DNA of 64,000 nucleotides from Streptomyces sp. CA-210063 (lineage in GTDB: Bacteria; Actinomycetota; Actinomycetes; Streptomycetales; Streptomycetaceae): contig NZ_CP102512.1 of NCBI RefSeq assembly GCF_024612015.1, forward strand, positions 9,424,001 to 9,488,000. The letters run 5' to 3'. The notes under the pieces are model-generated. The model had not been told where the DNA came from. It made no database searches and saw nothing but the letters and a program-made list of their open reading frames with translations. Shown piece after piece: positions 26,854-36,111 of the stretch; positions within the stretch are counted from its first letter, which is position 1, and each line of letters starts with the position of its first letter. Made by a program: the position numbers and the translations under genes.

Positions 26854-27157
26854 CGCCCGCTCCAATCTGGCCTAAATGGCATCTAGACCATACCCGCCCG
26901 AGCTATCTCCAACTACAGCCCGCGATAAAGCTGTTACCCAACTCGCCGTCCTGGGAGGCTACCGAGCTGGACCTCCGCCACCCGCGGGTTACCAGATGTC
27001 AGAAGCCGCAGTTCTCATCGCGTTGAGCAGGGGGCTTGATCGTGGTGTTGTTCCCGAAGCTCGTTGACGAACGATTCCCCTCCTTGCCGTCGCTGAACAT
27101 GGCGATATGGCAGGGGTTAGTGGGGCGGAAGTTGGGGCGTCGGCCGAGCGTCGGCTC
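26854..27157. other. Promoter-side gap of the STAND gene
   Basis: No gene is recognised. The stretch is somewhat less GC-rich than its neighbours, lies upstream of the STAND gene, and ends at the TTAG target duplication of the IS701 transposon. Confidence 0.4.
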
Positions 27158-27185
27158 TTAGTACTCCAGCCGTAGATCGTGATCT

Positions 27186-28499
27186 TCATGCTTGAGCGGC
27201 TTGTCGCTGGTAGTGGCTGGTCTGGGATCGGGCTTGGTGGCGGCGTCGCCAGTCGGACCAGCCGAGCCGGTGGACAGCGTCCAGGGCGGGGCGGACCACG
27301 AGCGCGATGAACAGGTGCTGGATCTCGTTGCCGGTGAGCGGTATGCGGGCGTCGGATGCGGGGTGACGGGCGTGTTCGTGTGCTCGGACGATGGCGAGGA
27401 AGGCGTGCGCGAGCATGGCCAGGGTGACCCAGCGGGACCAGGACGTGTAGCGGCGGACCTGGTGCTCGTCCAGTGCGGCTAGGCCCTTTCCGGCCTGGAA
27501 GAACTCCTCCACCCGCCACCTTGATCCAGCGACGCGCACCAGCTCGGCCAGCGGCACCGGGCGGGGAGAGTAGCAGCGGTAGTAGGCCAGTTCGCCGGTG
27601 GTGCGGTTGCGGCGGATCAGCAACTGGCGGCTGCCGGGGGTGGGGTCGGCGAGGTCGATGACGGCCCAGTTGGAGAAGCGGTGGCCCTTCGCCCCGGTCC
27701 CTGCGGACAGCTTCTGCCAGGCCCGCTTGGGTATCTTCTGGGCCAGGGTGTCGGCGCGGAACTTCCCCGCGCCGGTGGTGACTTCGTGCGAGCAGGCCAC
27801 CGCGAGGACGTAGCCGGTGCCGCGTTCCTCCAGCACGCCTCGCAGCTTGGGGTTGCCGCCGTAGACTTCGTCGCCCGCAACCCATGCGGCCCGGTGGCCG
27901 GCGTCCTGGAACCGGGCGACCATGCGCGCGGCCAGCTCCGGCTTGGTGGCGAATGACGTCTCCTTGCCGAGTCCGGCAGCGAGGCAGCGGTCGGGGTCGG
28001 AGGTCCAAGAACGCGGAACGTACAGTTCCCGGTCCACCGCGGCGTGCCCGCGCCGACCGGCGTAGACCAGGTAGACAGCGACCTGAGCGTTTTCGATCAG
28101 CCCGGCCGTGCCGGTGTACTGACGCTGGACGCCGACCGTGCGGGTGCCCTTCTTCACGTCCCCGGTCTCGTCGACCACCAGCACCACCTGGTCGTCGTGA
28201 AGGTGCTCCACCACGTAGCCGCGCACGTCGTCGCGGACGGCGTCGGCGTCCCACTTGGCCCGGCCGAGCAGGTGCTGCAGTCCGTCCGGAGTGGTGTCCC
28301 CGGCCCATTCGGCGATCGTCCAGCAGTTCTTGCGCGGCAGGTCCGAGAGCGGGCCCAGCACCAACCGCCTGGCCCGGCGTCGGGGTTCGACCCGCGCGAA
28401 CCGGCCCGCGATACGGCCCATGGCCACCTCGAACGCCTCCCGCCAACGAGCGGGATCTATGCTGTGGCCTGCGGCCACCGTCTCATCGTTACTCCACAC
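27186..28499 (-). CDS. IS701-family transposase
   Basis: A 437-aa DDE transposase: VVLVVDETGDVKKG (first Asp), WVAGDEVYGGNPKLRG (second Asp) and GSRWRVEEFFQAGKGLAALD (Glu), in the order and spacing of IS701. Length is normal for the family. Its stop codon overlaps the inner end of the left terminal repeat. It appears intact and could move the whole 2.3-kb unit. Confidence 0.92.
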   Translation of the reverse strand: MWSNDETVAAGHSIDPARWREAFEVAMGRIAGRFARVEPRRRARRLVLGPLSDLPRKNCWTIAEWAGDTTPDGLQHLLGRAKWDADAVRDDVRGYVVEHLHDDQVVLVVDETGDVKKGTRTVGVQRQYTGTAGLIENAQVAVYLVYAGRRGHAAVDRELYVPRSWTSDPDRCLAAGLGKETSFATKPELAARMVARFQDAGHRAAWVAGDEVYGGNPKLRGVLEERGTGYVLAVACSHEVTTGAGKFRADTLAQKIPKRAWQKLSAGTGAKGHRFSNWAVIDLADPTPGSRQLLIRRNRTTGELAYYRCYSPRPVPLAELVRVAGSRWRVEEFFQAGKGLAALDEHQVRRYTSWSRWVTLAMLAHAFLAIVRAHEHARHPASDARIPLTGNEIQHLFIALVVRPALDAVHRLGWSDWRRRHQARSQTSHYQRQAAQA

Positions 28500-28527
28500 A
28501 AGTCACGATGATCAACGGTGGCCGTAC
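28500..28527. repeat. Internal diverged terminal-repeat copy
   Basis: AAGTCACGATGATCAACGG followed by TGGCCGTA lies right at the transposase start. It resembles the outer right end (AAGATCACGATCTACGG then CTGGAGTA). It may be the original end of the simple IS before the lysE segment was added. Confidence 0.5.
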
Positions 28528-28607
28528 GCGCTCCCGCAGCAGCCCACCCGTGACTGAGCGCCCCTATCGGCCCGCGCGGCGCTCAGAACCCATCTGCAAG
28601 CGGACTC

Positions 28608-29246
28608 TCAGTTGCTGAAGGCCAGGCGGATCCCGAACGCTGCGATGACGGTCCCGGTGAGCCGGTCCAGCAGGCGGCGCGCCTGTGGCTTGCGTAGCCA
28701 GCCGTGCAGGAGGCGGGCGCAGCCGATCAGCACGGTCGACCAGACGAGGCCCACGGCGATGTGTACGGCGGTGAACAGGAGTCCCATGCTGAAGTGATTC
28801 GTCCCGGGAGGGATGAACTGAGGCAGAACGGCGACGTAGAACGCGCCCATCTTCGGGTTCAGGAGGTTGGTGAGCGCTCCCTGGCGCCAGCCGCCGCCCA
28901 TCGAGTCCACGCCGGAGAGAACTGCTACCTCATCCGCGTCCGGCGTGGGTTGCCCTTTGAGGGTGGCCCAGAGCATGCGTGCACCCATCCACACCAGGTA
29001 GGCGGCACCTGCCCAGCGCAGGGCCGTGTAGGCGACATGGGAGGCCGTGAGAAGTGCGGTTACACCCAGGGATGTGAGAGCGCCCCACAGGAGCGTTCCC
29101 GTCTGAATACCCAGGACGACTCCCCAGGCCTTCTTCCGTCGGCCAAGGGCCGACGTCCGCAAAATGAGGGCGGTGTCGAGTCCGGGGGTGAGCGTGAGGA
29201 GCCCTACTACCAGGGCGAAGGACCACAGTGCGGTGCTTATTGCCAT
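28608..29246 (-). CDS. LysE/RhtB-type amino-acid exporter
   Basis: A 212-aa membrane protein with about six helices. LysE-family features are LLTLTPGLDTALILRTS near residue 15 (usual form TPGPD), GIQTGTLLWGALTSLGV, AYLVWMGARMLWATLKG and FRQGALTNLLNPK-like GALTNLLNPKMGAFYVAVLPQF. It exports amino acids or small metabolites. The ATG at 29246 places the first helix at the N-terminus; a longer frame is not family-like. It is the passenger gene inside the IS701 transposon. Confidence 0.88.
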   Translation of the reverse strand: MAISTALWSFALVVGLLTLTPGLDTALILRTSALGRRKKAWGVVLGIQTGTLLWGALTSLGVTALLTASHVAYTALRWAGAAYLVWMGARMLWATLKGQPTPDADEVAVLSGVDSMGGGWRQGALTNLLNPKMGAFYVAVLPQFIPPGTNHFSMGLLFTAVHIAVGLVWSTVLIGCARLLHGWLRKPQARRLLDRLTGTVIAAFGIRLAFSN

Positions 29247-29497
29247 GGGATGCCAGCGTATCCCACGGTTTTGCAGGCCCGGCCGGGGCGGGCACGGTCT
29301 GCCACGAACGATTCTTGCAGAGGGGCATGGGGCCGCACCCGGCACTGGCGACTGCGTCGGATGAGCAGTCGCAGTCTCTCCGCGGCCCGCGCCGCCCACC
29401 GAGCCGGACAACGGTCACACCACCGGCAAGATCACGATCTACGGCTGGAGTATTAGACTGAACTCCACGGCGCGGGGCCGCGATGGAGGACGACACC

Positions 29498-29821
29498 GTG
29501 ACCGAGCCCCAGGGCCAGGACCCCACCCCGTGGGAACTGCTGCGGGCCATGCAGCACATGCGCGATGACCTGCGCGCCGACTTCGCCGCTCTCGGCGCGA
29601 GGCTCGCCGAAATGGTGACAAAGATCCAGTACGACGCGGATCGGCGCACGGACGAGCTGAAGATCAAGGCCGTCGAGGATGACATCGCCGCCATGAAGCG
29701 CGAGCGCGAGACGGAACGCCAAGAGGCCCGCAACGTAAGGCGGTTGGCCGTGACTGCCCTGGTCGCCCCCGTAGCGGTTGGAGTGATCGTCGCCATCGTG
29801 ACCGGCAAGCTCGGACTGTAG
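29498..29821 (+). CDS. Holin-like small membrane protein of the prophage
   Basis: 107 aa from GTG 29498, which has GGAGGA seven bases upstream; an ATG at 29483 overlaps that site. The layout is an acidic N-terminus, a charged coiled coil (residues about 15-80, with AAMKRERETERQEARNVRR) and one C-terminal membrane helix (TALVAPVAVGVIVAIVTGKL). This resembles XhlA/holin-accessory proteins of actinophages. An endolysin follows. It would help endolysin cross the membrane if the prophage were active. The IS701 unit sits 42 bp upstream. Confidence 0.65.
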   Translation: MTEPQGQDPTPWELLRAMQHMRDDLRADFAALGARLAEMVTKIQYDADRRTDELKIKAVEDDIAAMKRERETERQEARNVRRLAVTALVAPVAVGVIVAIVTGKLGL

Positions 29822-29848
29822 GCTCAGCACATCGGGCGCGGGGGAGAA

Positions 29849-30053
29849 CTAGTGCCGCGTCAGCCAAGGTTCGCCCCGTCGCGACGCCCGGCACGCTCCC
29901 CCATTCTCGGCTTCGCTCGAACGGGAGGGGCCCCCACCGCCGCACCGGCCGAAAGCCCAAGTACGTCCAGTACGAGGACTTCCGGCCGGCACGCCGAGAG
30001 CACGCACCGGACGCCGCTCCTTGACGGGCAAACCTTGGCTGACGCGGCACTAG
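29849..30053. mobile_element. 205-bp MITE in the lysis cassette
   Basis: 28-bp inverted repeats (29849-29876 and 30026-30053, one mismatch) begin and end with CTAG, which may be the target duplication. The inside has no gene and contains further G+C-rich stems. The outer TGCCGCGTCAGCCAAGGTT is typical of a transposon end. It lies between the holin-like gene and the endolysin. Confidence 0.7.
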
Positions 30054-30062
30054 GAACGCGCC

Positions 30063-30837
30063 ATGCCTGATCTCTGGCTGCCTGGCGCCGAGCGACACCG
30101 CACCCACCGACACCGCACCCACCGACACCCAGTACGACCCACGCGTCATCTGGCACATCACCTGGGACAAGAACGCCACGGCGGCCAAGCCGGCTGACCT
30201 GGTGCCGTTCGACAGGCTCGTGCAGTACTTCACCGACGGCGGCAAGGGAGCTGCACCGCATCTCCTCTGGGACCCCTTCACCGGCAGGACCGCCCAGTTC
30301 TATCCCGCGAACAGCCGGTCCAAGTCGCTCGTCGACACCACAGGCGGTACCCGGACCAACCGCACCGGACGGGTGTGTCTCCAGGTCGGAACGCTCTTCT
30401 TCCCCCACTGCCGGGTGAACGGCCGGACGTACGCGACCGTCCGGGACACCCCGGCCAAGGGTCTCGACAAGATCCTGGCCTGGGCGCGGAGTTGGGGGGT
30501 CCCGGACGTATGGCCGATGGGCTCCCCGACCTGGGAGGCGAACCGCAGCGAGCACACCTGGGAGACCGAAGGCGGGCACTACGGCCACGGCCAGACGCCC
30601 GAGAACAAGCACACCGACCCTGGTCCGATGCCGAAATGGCCCGGCGCCACGACGGTGCCGAAGCCGGGCCCGCCGGCGTTCCCCGGCCGCAGCGCCTTCG
30701 GCCCCGGCAAGTCGAACGCCTCGATTCTCCCTTCCGGCCGTGCTCCGCGCAGTGTGCAGCTCCTGCGGCGCTACGCGAGCATCGATCTCCAGGGCGTGCA
30801 AATCCGCTCTCAAATACCAGAAATAAATTCCCGGTAA
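30063..30837 (+). pseudogene. Prophage endolysin, frameshifted
   Basis: MPDLWLPGAERH at 30063 is the usual start of Streptomyces phage amidase-type endolysins, but the frame then differs from the rest (TDTQYDPRVIWHITWDKNAT onwards, about 30112-30837). The amidase part shows LVPFDRLVQYFTDG, GRVCLQVGTLF, VPDVWPMGSP and the conserved HYGHGQTPENKHTDPG. The protein ends in unrelated residues where an IS1380 scrap adjoins, so a C-terminal wall-binding domain is probably missing. A 15-bp tandem repeat (30092-30130) lies at the frame break. Confidence 0.75.
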
Positions 30838-30879
30838 ATATGCATCCAACTCTCAAACTTCACTGGGGTTATAAATACC

Positions 30880-31118
30880 AAGCAGGAAAAGTGCGTTTAG
30901 TCCCCCCGGCGCGACCGCGAGCGCGACATCCAGCAGAATCTTGCCCGGATCGTGCACCGCCCGCGGTTTGCGCAGGGCACAAAGGCCGCCGATATAGCCG
31001 CATCCAGATCCGACTTGCGGACCGTCTCGACCAGCAGCATCGCACCGGCCTGTGAGACGGCCGCGACGCCGCCGCCCTCGACACGGACACGCGGGTAGGA
31101 CCCGATATGCTTCTTCAC
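30880..31118 (-). pseudogene. IS1380-family transposase N-terminal fragment
   Basis: From ATG 31118 the frame reads MKKHIGSYPRVRVEGGG, then VSQAGAMLLVETVRKSDLDA. A one-base shift then gives RKPRAVHDPGKILLDVALAV, which are the first 80 residues of IS1380-type transposases. It breaks off near 30880. It replaced the end of the endolysin. Confidence 0.75.
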
Positions 31119-31302
31119 CTGGAAAGTGCCTCCGGCGGTGGCGGGAACAAGGACCTCAGCAATCCTAATTCTCGCTGGTCATAGGCACTTTCTACTTTCT
31201 TGATCACCAGGTGGACAGCTCGCCCCGTGAAAGCGCGAGGCTAACGTCAGGCGGTGATCGACCAGTCCGAACCGCAGGTGCGCCTCGTTGACCTTGTTGG
31301 TG

Positions 31303-31337
31303 GATCGGGCGCTTCCCCGGAAGGAGGGCGCCCGATC
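31303..31337 (-). terminator. Terminator after the secreted-protein gene
   Basis: A 10-bp stem GATCGGGCGC/GCGCCCGATC (31303-31312 with 31328-31337) lies just beyond the stop of the minus-strand gene at 31344. Confidence 0.7.
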
Positions 31338-31343
31338 TGCTTT

Positions 31344-31850
31344 CTACGTCCAGACGCGACCTATGACTAGGGGCGTCGCAGACCGGATCGCCGCAGGGTC
31401 GAACTTGTACTTGGTGGTGAAGGTGGACCAGTTCGCGATCCGGCGCCAAGCGCCATACTCGTCGTCCACGTATTCCCATTGGTCCCAGATGTAGATGGCG
31501 GCGCTGCCGCTCGGCTGGATCAGCTGACCGTCCCTCAGTGGCCGCTCGGTACCAAAGCATGTCCGGTCACCGGTGACGATGCCGTCCCAACTGGCCCACA
31601 GATTGGAGTACACGGTGGAGTTGGGGATGTGGTACACCCTGTCCGGACCGACCAAGTAGACCTTGTCGCCAGTGGTGGGCGTCTTGAACCGTTGCCCCTG
31701 CGTCGGGCAGGCGGCTGCGGACGTCGGAGACAGGGACGAGTTCTGCGCCGGTACGGCCCCGGGAGAGGCGGCCGAGGTGCCGACTGTGGCCAGTGACAGG
31801 CATAACCCCAGGACCAGGGCGAGACCTGTACGGCGAGATGTCTTCCTCAC
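31344..31850 (-). CDS. Secreted protein with repeat-like domain, unknown
   Basis: 168 aa with a clear signal peptide (RRTGLALVLGLCLSLATVG then TSAAS). The mature part has two cysteines (ACPTQG, RTCFG) that may pair, and a segment KVYLVGPDRVYHIPNSTVYS followed by WASWDGIV. That segment resembles the short xVYLVxxGxxxxIPxxxxY units of some actinobacterial secreted proteins. The role is unknown; perhaps it binds the wall or a sugar. GTG/ATG choice: the ATG at 31850 begins the signal peptide. Confidence 0.7.
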   Translation of the reverse strand: MRKTSRRTGLALVLGLCLSLATVGTSAASPGAVPAQNSSLSPTSAAACPTQGQRFKTPTTGDKVYLVGPDRVYHIPNSTVYSNLWASWDGIVTGDRTCFGTERPLRDGQLIQPSGSAAIYIWDQWEYVDDEYGAWRRIANWSTFTTKYKFDPAAIRSATPLVIGRVWT

Positions 31851-31856
31851 GGGTGG

Positions 31857-32069
31857 CTATCCCTTTCTCGTGATGGTGGGAGGGGTGGATCGCGGCGTTC
31901 TACCCGCCAAGGCCCGTACAGGTGTTGCACCTGCTGTGGACCATGAAATCCGATGCGTGATCACTGTGCCGCGCGCGCCGGGCGTCCGGGTGTCGGCCGT
32001 GAGATCGCGCCAGGAGTCGAATCGTTCGGCCGCCGGTAAGTGGCTCGTAGAGACCTTCGCCGTCGGCAT
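31857..32069 (-). pseudogene. Scrap of an AraC-type ligand-binding domain
   Basis: The first residues from ATG 32069 read VSTSHLPAAERFDSWRDLTA, much like the start of AraC_binding_2 domains. After about 28 residues the likeness stops. It is a small remnant only. Confidence 0.35.
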
Positions 32070-32265
32070 CCCAACCCCCTTCGGGATCCCGGCCTATCGC
32101 CTCCGCGCTTCTCCCCTCGTGTGATGCGTCGCGCGGTCTTGCGTGTAGAAGATGTGGACGATTGGTGTGGTGCCCGTGGTGCTCGTCCTAGGTATAGTCG
32201 CGACGAGGTTGTCCAGCATGGGCATGCCATGGTGGACAAACAATGCCTGACCATGGGGGTTGGCC

Positions 32266-35200
32266 GTGGGGCGTCCTGAGCGTGGGCTGGATCCCAAGGC
32301 GGGGCCGCTTGAGCAGTTCGCTTGGGAGCTGCGGCAGTTACGGGTGGCCGCGGGGCGGCTGAGTTACCGGGAATTGTCCAGGCGCGCGCATTTCTCGGTG
32401 ACGGCGTTGTCCGAGGCGGCCGGTGGGCGGGAAGTGCCGAGCCTGGCCGTCACGCTGGCGTATGTGGAGGCGTGCGGAGGAGACCGGGAGGCGTGGGAGG
32501 AGCGGTGGCGGCGGCTGGCCGCCGAGTTGGCCTCCGCCCAGTCCGCCCAGTCTGCCCAGTCCGCCGAGTCCGTTGACGCGGCGGCAGACGCGCCGTATCT
32601 GGGACTGGCGACCTTCGAGCCGGGAGACGCCGATCGTTTTTTCGGGCGCGAGCGGCTCGTGGGGGAGTTGTGCGCCCGGCTGGGCGGGACCGCGTTTCTG
32701 ACGGTGTTCGGTGCCTCCGGGGCAGGGAAGTCCTCGGTGCTGAGGGCGGGCCTTTTGCCCGCGGTCCGGGCGGGAGCCGTCGAGGGCGGCCGGGACTGGC
32801 CGACCGTACTGCTCGTGCCCGGCGAGCGCCCGGTGGAGGAACTGGCCATCCATCTGGCGAACCTGAAGAACATCGCGGCGAGTTCGCTGTGTGACGCGCT
32901 GACCGCCGGTCCCGAGGGAATCCGGCTCACCGTCCGTCAGATCCTGACCGGTCTCCCCGAGACGGCGCGCCTGCTGATCGTGGTCGATCAGTTCGAGGAG
33001 GTCTTCACACTCTGCGGGGACGAGCGGGAACGCACACGATTCGTCGCCCTGCTCCTGGCCGCTGCAAGGGAACCCCGGGCACGGGTCGTGCTCGGGGTGC
33101 GGGCCGACTTCTACGCCCGCTGCGCGGAACATGCCGACCTCGTGGCGGCGCTCGACGGCCGGCAAGTGCTGATCGGACCCATGGACGAGGCCGATCTGCG
33201 CCAGGTCGTCACCCGACCGGCTAAGCGGGAAGGGGTGAAGGTCGAGCCCGAACTGGTCGAGGCCGTGGTGAGCGACGCCCTCGGCCAGCCCGGGGCGTTG
33301 CCACTGGTCTCGCACGCGCTACTGGAGACCTGGCGCAGACGGCGGGGGACGGCGCTCACAGCGGCCGGTTACCGGGCAGCGGGCGGGGTGCGCGGGGCGA
33401 TCGCGCAGAGCGCCGAGCGGGTCTACAGCACGCTCGATGCCGTACAACAGCGGCTCTGCGGCCATCTGTTCGTACGGCTGACCGCGCTGGGCGAGGGTAC
33501 GGAGGACACACGCAGGCGGGCACCCCGTGCGGAGTTGCTGGGCGGCTCGGATCGGGAGGCGGTGTCCGTCGTACTGGACCAGCTGATCGCGGCGCGCCTG
33601 GTGACGGCCGACGAGGAATCCGTGACGGTCGCGCACGAGGCTCTCATCCGCAGCTGGCCGCGACTGCGCGCCTGGCTGGCGGAGGACCGCGAGCTGCTGC
33701 GTGCCCACCGCCGGCTTACCGAGGCCGTGGCCGAGTGGGAGCAGCACGGCAGGGATGAGGGCTATCTGTTCCAGGGGGCCCGCCTTCGGTCCTGGGACGG
33801 GCGCGGTCTGGAGCGGTTCAACGACGCGGAGCGGGCCTTCCTGGACGCCTGCCGCTCCCGCCGCGCGCACGAACAGAGGAGCCGCCGAAGACGGGTGCGG
33901 CTCGGCGCGGCCGTGCTGGCGACAGTGGTGGCGGTGGTGGGCGCCCTGGCCGGCGCGACGCTGATGCAGGTGGAGCGGACGGCGGCGGAGCGCAGCCGAG
34001 CCACGTCCCGACAACTGGCCGCCGAGGCGCGCAGCGCGCTGGAGGCCGACCCTCGGCAGGCCCGGCTTCTGGCCCGGCAGGCCTATACGGTGGCGCCGAC
34101 CGCGGAGGCTGAGTCGGTGCTGCGTCAGGCCGTGGCCGACGACCGGTTGATCGCCAAGCTCCCCGGCAACCGCGGCCGGGCCCTCGGCGTGACCTTCAGC
34201 CCGGACGGACGTCAACTGGCCGACACCAGCGCGGACGGCACCGTGCGGGTGTGGCAGTGGGCCAACGGCCGGGTCACGGGCAGCACACCCCGCGTGCTGC
34301 GTGGGCACGAAGGCGAGGCGTGGAGCCCGGCGTTCAGCCCTGACGGGCGGTACCTGGCCACCGCGGGCCTGGACGGCACGGTACGGGTGTGGGCCGTGGG
34401 CGGCACCGCCAAGCCGCTGGTGCTCCAGGGCCACAAGGGTCCGGTATGGACCGTCGCGTTCAGTCCGGACGGGCGGCAGGTAGCCAGTGCGGGCGACGAC
34501 GGGACAGTGAGGATCTGGGACGCCCGGGGCCAGGGCACCCCGACCATCCTCCGCGGGCACAAGGGTGCGGCGGTGGGCGTGGCGTTCGATCCGCAGGGGC
34601 GACGGCTCGCCAGCAGCGGCCACGACGACACGGTACGCATCTGGGATCTGTCGGGACGGCGCGTACTGACCGTGCTGCGTGGCCACGGCCATGACACGAA
34701 TGACCTCGCCTACAGCCCCGACGGCACACGGCTCATCAGCGCCAGCATTGACGGCACGGCCCGGGTGTGGGACACCGACGGCAAGGCGGACCCGGTCGTG
34801 CTGCGCGGGCACAGCGGCACGGTGGAAGGTGCGGCCTTCAGCCGCGATGGACAGCTGGTGGCCACCGCCAGTGACGACGCCACGATCCGGGTCTGGAATC
34901 CCTCCGGCGGCGGGAATCCGCTCGTCCTGCGCGGCCACAAGGCCGTGGTCTGGGCCGCCTCCTTCAGTCCGGACGGTCGCCACCTGGCCACGGCCAGTTC
35001 GGACGGCACTGTACGGATCTGGGATCCGCGCGGTCCCGGTGACCCGGTGATGCTGCGCGGCCACAAGGGCGCGGCATGGACCGTGGACGCGGGCGGCCAG
35101 GGCGGACGGCCCGTCGTCAGTGGCGGCGAGGACGGCACCGTACGCATCTGGGATCCGGCGCGACAGCGCGCCGTGCGCGTGCTGCGTGGGCACGACGGGG

Positions 35201-35964
35201 AGGTCCTCGGCCTCGCCGTCAGCCAGGACGGACGGCGGGCAGCCAGCGCCGGCGCGGACGGCACGGTACGGATTTGGGACCTCACAGGTGGCACCGAACC
35301 GGTGGCGGTACTGAACGGCCACAAGGACGGCGCATGGTCCGTGGCCCTCAGCTCCGACGGACAACGGGTCGCCAGCATCGACGGTGACGCGACCCTGAGA
35401 GTCTGGCATCTCACCGAAGGCCACCGCCCGGCATTCGTCCGCCCTTCCGCAGACGGCACCAACCTCCGGTCCGTGGCCTTCAGCCCGGACGGACAGAAGG
35501 TGGCCACCGGCGGGCACGAGAAGACGCACGGCACCGTGCGGATCCGGGACGCGCGCAACGGGCGTCACCTGCACGTCCTGCGCGGGCACCGGGGGCTGGT
35601 GTGGACGGTCGCCTTCAGCCCCGACGGCCACCACCTGGCCAGCGGCGCCGACGACGGCACCGTACGCATCTGGGATCTCACACAGCACCGGGATCCACTC
35701 GTCCTACGGGGCAACCAAGGATTCGTGTGGTACGTCGCCTTCAGCCCTGACGGCGACTGGATCGCCAGCACCGGAAAGGACGGCACCGTACGCCTTTGGC
35801 GCACCCACACCGGAGGAGAAGCCCTCACCTTCGAGGACTTCGGCACATCCGTGGAGAGCGTCACCTTCGCCGACGACAGCCGGCACCTGGCCACGTCCCA
35901 CGGCGACGGCACGGTCCGCCTCTGGCACTGCGACGCCTGCGGACCGATCCAGCACTGGCTTTGA
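32266..35964 (+). CDS. XRE-nSTAND1-WD40 membrane protein
   Basis: 1,232 aa. An XRE-like helix-turn-helix covers residues about 15-70 (LSYRELSRRAHFSVTALSEA). An nSTAND1 ATPase follows, with FFGRERLV, Walker A FGASGAGKSS near 149, Walker B LLIVVDQFEEVF near 237 and HEALIRSWPRLRAWL. One TM helix lies at about 545-567, then a coiled stretch. Fourteen WD40 repeats (638 to the end; SPDGRxLASxSxDGTVRIWD type), enough for two seven-bladed propellers, complete the protein. GTG 32266 gives VGRPERGLDP, the normal start of this family; TTG 32260 is possible. It would sense something at the membrane and signal through the ATPase; the target is unknown. A decayed relative lies downstream. Confidence 0.92.
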   Translation: MGRPERGLDPKAGPLEQFAWELRQLRVAAGRLSYRELSRRAHFSVTALSEAAGGREVPSLAVTLAYVEACGGDREAWEERWRRLAAELASAQSAQSAQSAESVDAAADAPYLGLATFEPGDADRFFGRERLVGELCARLGGTAFLTVFGASGAGKSSVLRAGLLPAVRAGAVEGGRDWPTVLLVPGERPVEELAIHLANLKNIAASSLCDALTAGPEGIRLTVRQILTGLPETARLLIVVDQFEEVFTLCGDERERTRFVALLLAAAREPRARVVLGVRADFYARCAEHADLVAALDGRQVLIGPMDEADLRQVVTRPAKREGVKVEPELVEAVVSDALGQPGALPLVSHALLETWRRRRGTALTAAGYRAAGGVRGAIAQSAERVYSTLDAVQQRLCGHLFVRLTALGEGTEDTRRRAPRAELLGGSDREAVSVVLDQLIAARLVTADEESVTVAHEALIRSWPRLRAWLAEDRELLRAHRRLTEAVAEWEQHGRDEGYLFQGARLRSWDGRGLERFNDAERAFLDACRSRRAHEQRSRRRRVRLGAAVLATVVAVVGALAGATLMQVERTAAERSRATSRQLAAEARSALEADPRQARLLARQAYTVAPTAEAESVLRQAVADDRLIAKLPGNRGRALGVTFSPDGRQLADTSADGTVRVWQWANGRVTGSTPRVLRGHEGEAWSPAFSPDGRYLATAGLDGTVRVWAVGGTAKPLVLQGHKGPVWTVAFSPDGRQVASAGDDGTVRIWDARGQGTPTILRGHKGAAVGVAFDPQGRRLASSGHDDTVRIWDLSGRRVLTVLRGHGHDTNDLAYSPDGTRLISASIDGTARVWDTDGKADPVVLRGHSGTVEGAAFSRDGQLVATASDDATIRVWNPSGGGNPLVLRGHKAVVWAASFSPDGRHLATASSDGTVRIWDPRGPGDPVMLRGHKGAAWTVDAGGQGGRPVVSGGEDGTVRIWDPARQRAVRVLRGHDGEVLGLAVSQDGRRAASAGADGTVRIWDLTGGTEPVAVLNGHKDGAWSVALSSDGQRVASIDGDATLRVWHLTEGHRPAFVRPSADGTNLRSVAFSPDGQKVATGGHEKTHGTVRIRDARNGRHLHVLRGHRGLVWTVAFSPDGHHLASGADDGTVRIWDLTQHRDPLVLRGNQGFVWYVAFSPDGDWIASTGKDGTVRLWRTHTGGEALTFEDFGTSVESVTFADDSRHLATSHGDGTVRLWHCDACGPIQHWL

Positions 35965-36111
35965 CGGTTCGGAGCGAGCAGTTCAGCACTCGACCAGTGG
36001 CGTCCGCACCGGGACAGGACGACCGGGTCAGGATCGTGTGCTCGGTGCGCGGGCAGACATCTTCGCCCGGTGTGTGCAGTAGCCCGAGAAGGAGGTCGGT
36101 TGTGACAGGCC

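Larger units (their letters stand above)
27162..29452. mobile_element. Complete IS701-family transposon with LysE passenger
   Basis: Perfect 25-bp terminal inverted repeats lie at 27162-27186 and 29428-29452. Both are flanked by TTAG (27158-27161 and 29453-29456), a 4-bp target duplication that fits the YTAR preference known for IS701. The 2,291-bp element holds the transposase and a LysE-type exporter, both on the minus strand. The intact ends and duplication show that the whole unit moved together. It landed just upstream of the prophage holin-like gene. Confidence 0.9.

Noticed and set aside
33319..35688. 789-codon frame opposite the WD40 repeats
   Set aside because: The frame is open only because the WD40 repeats on the other strand repeat their codons; there is no family likeness.
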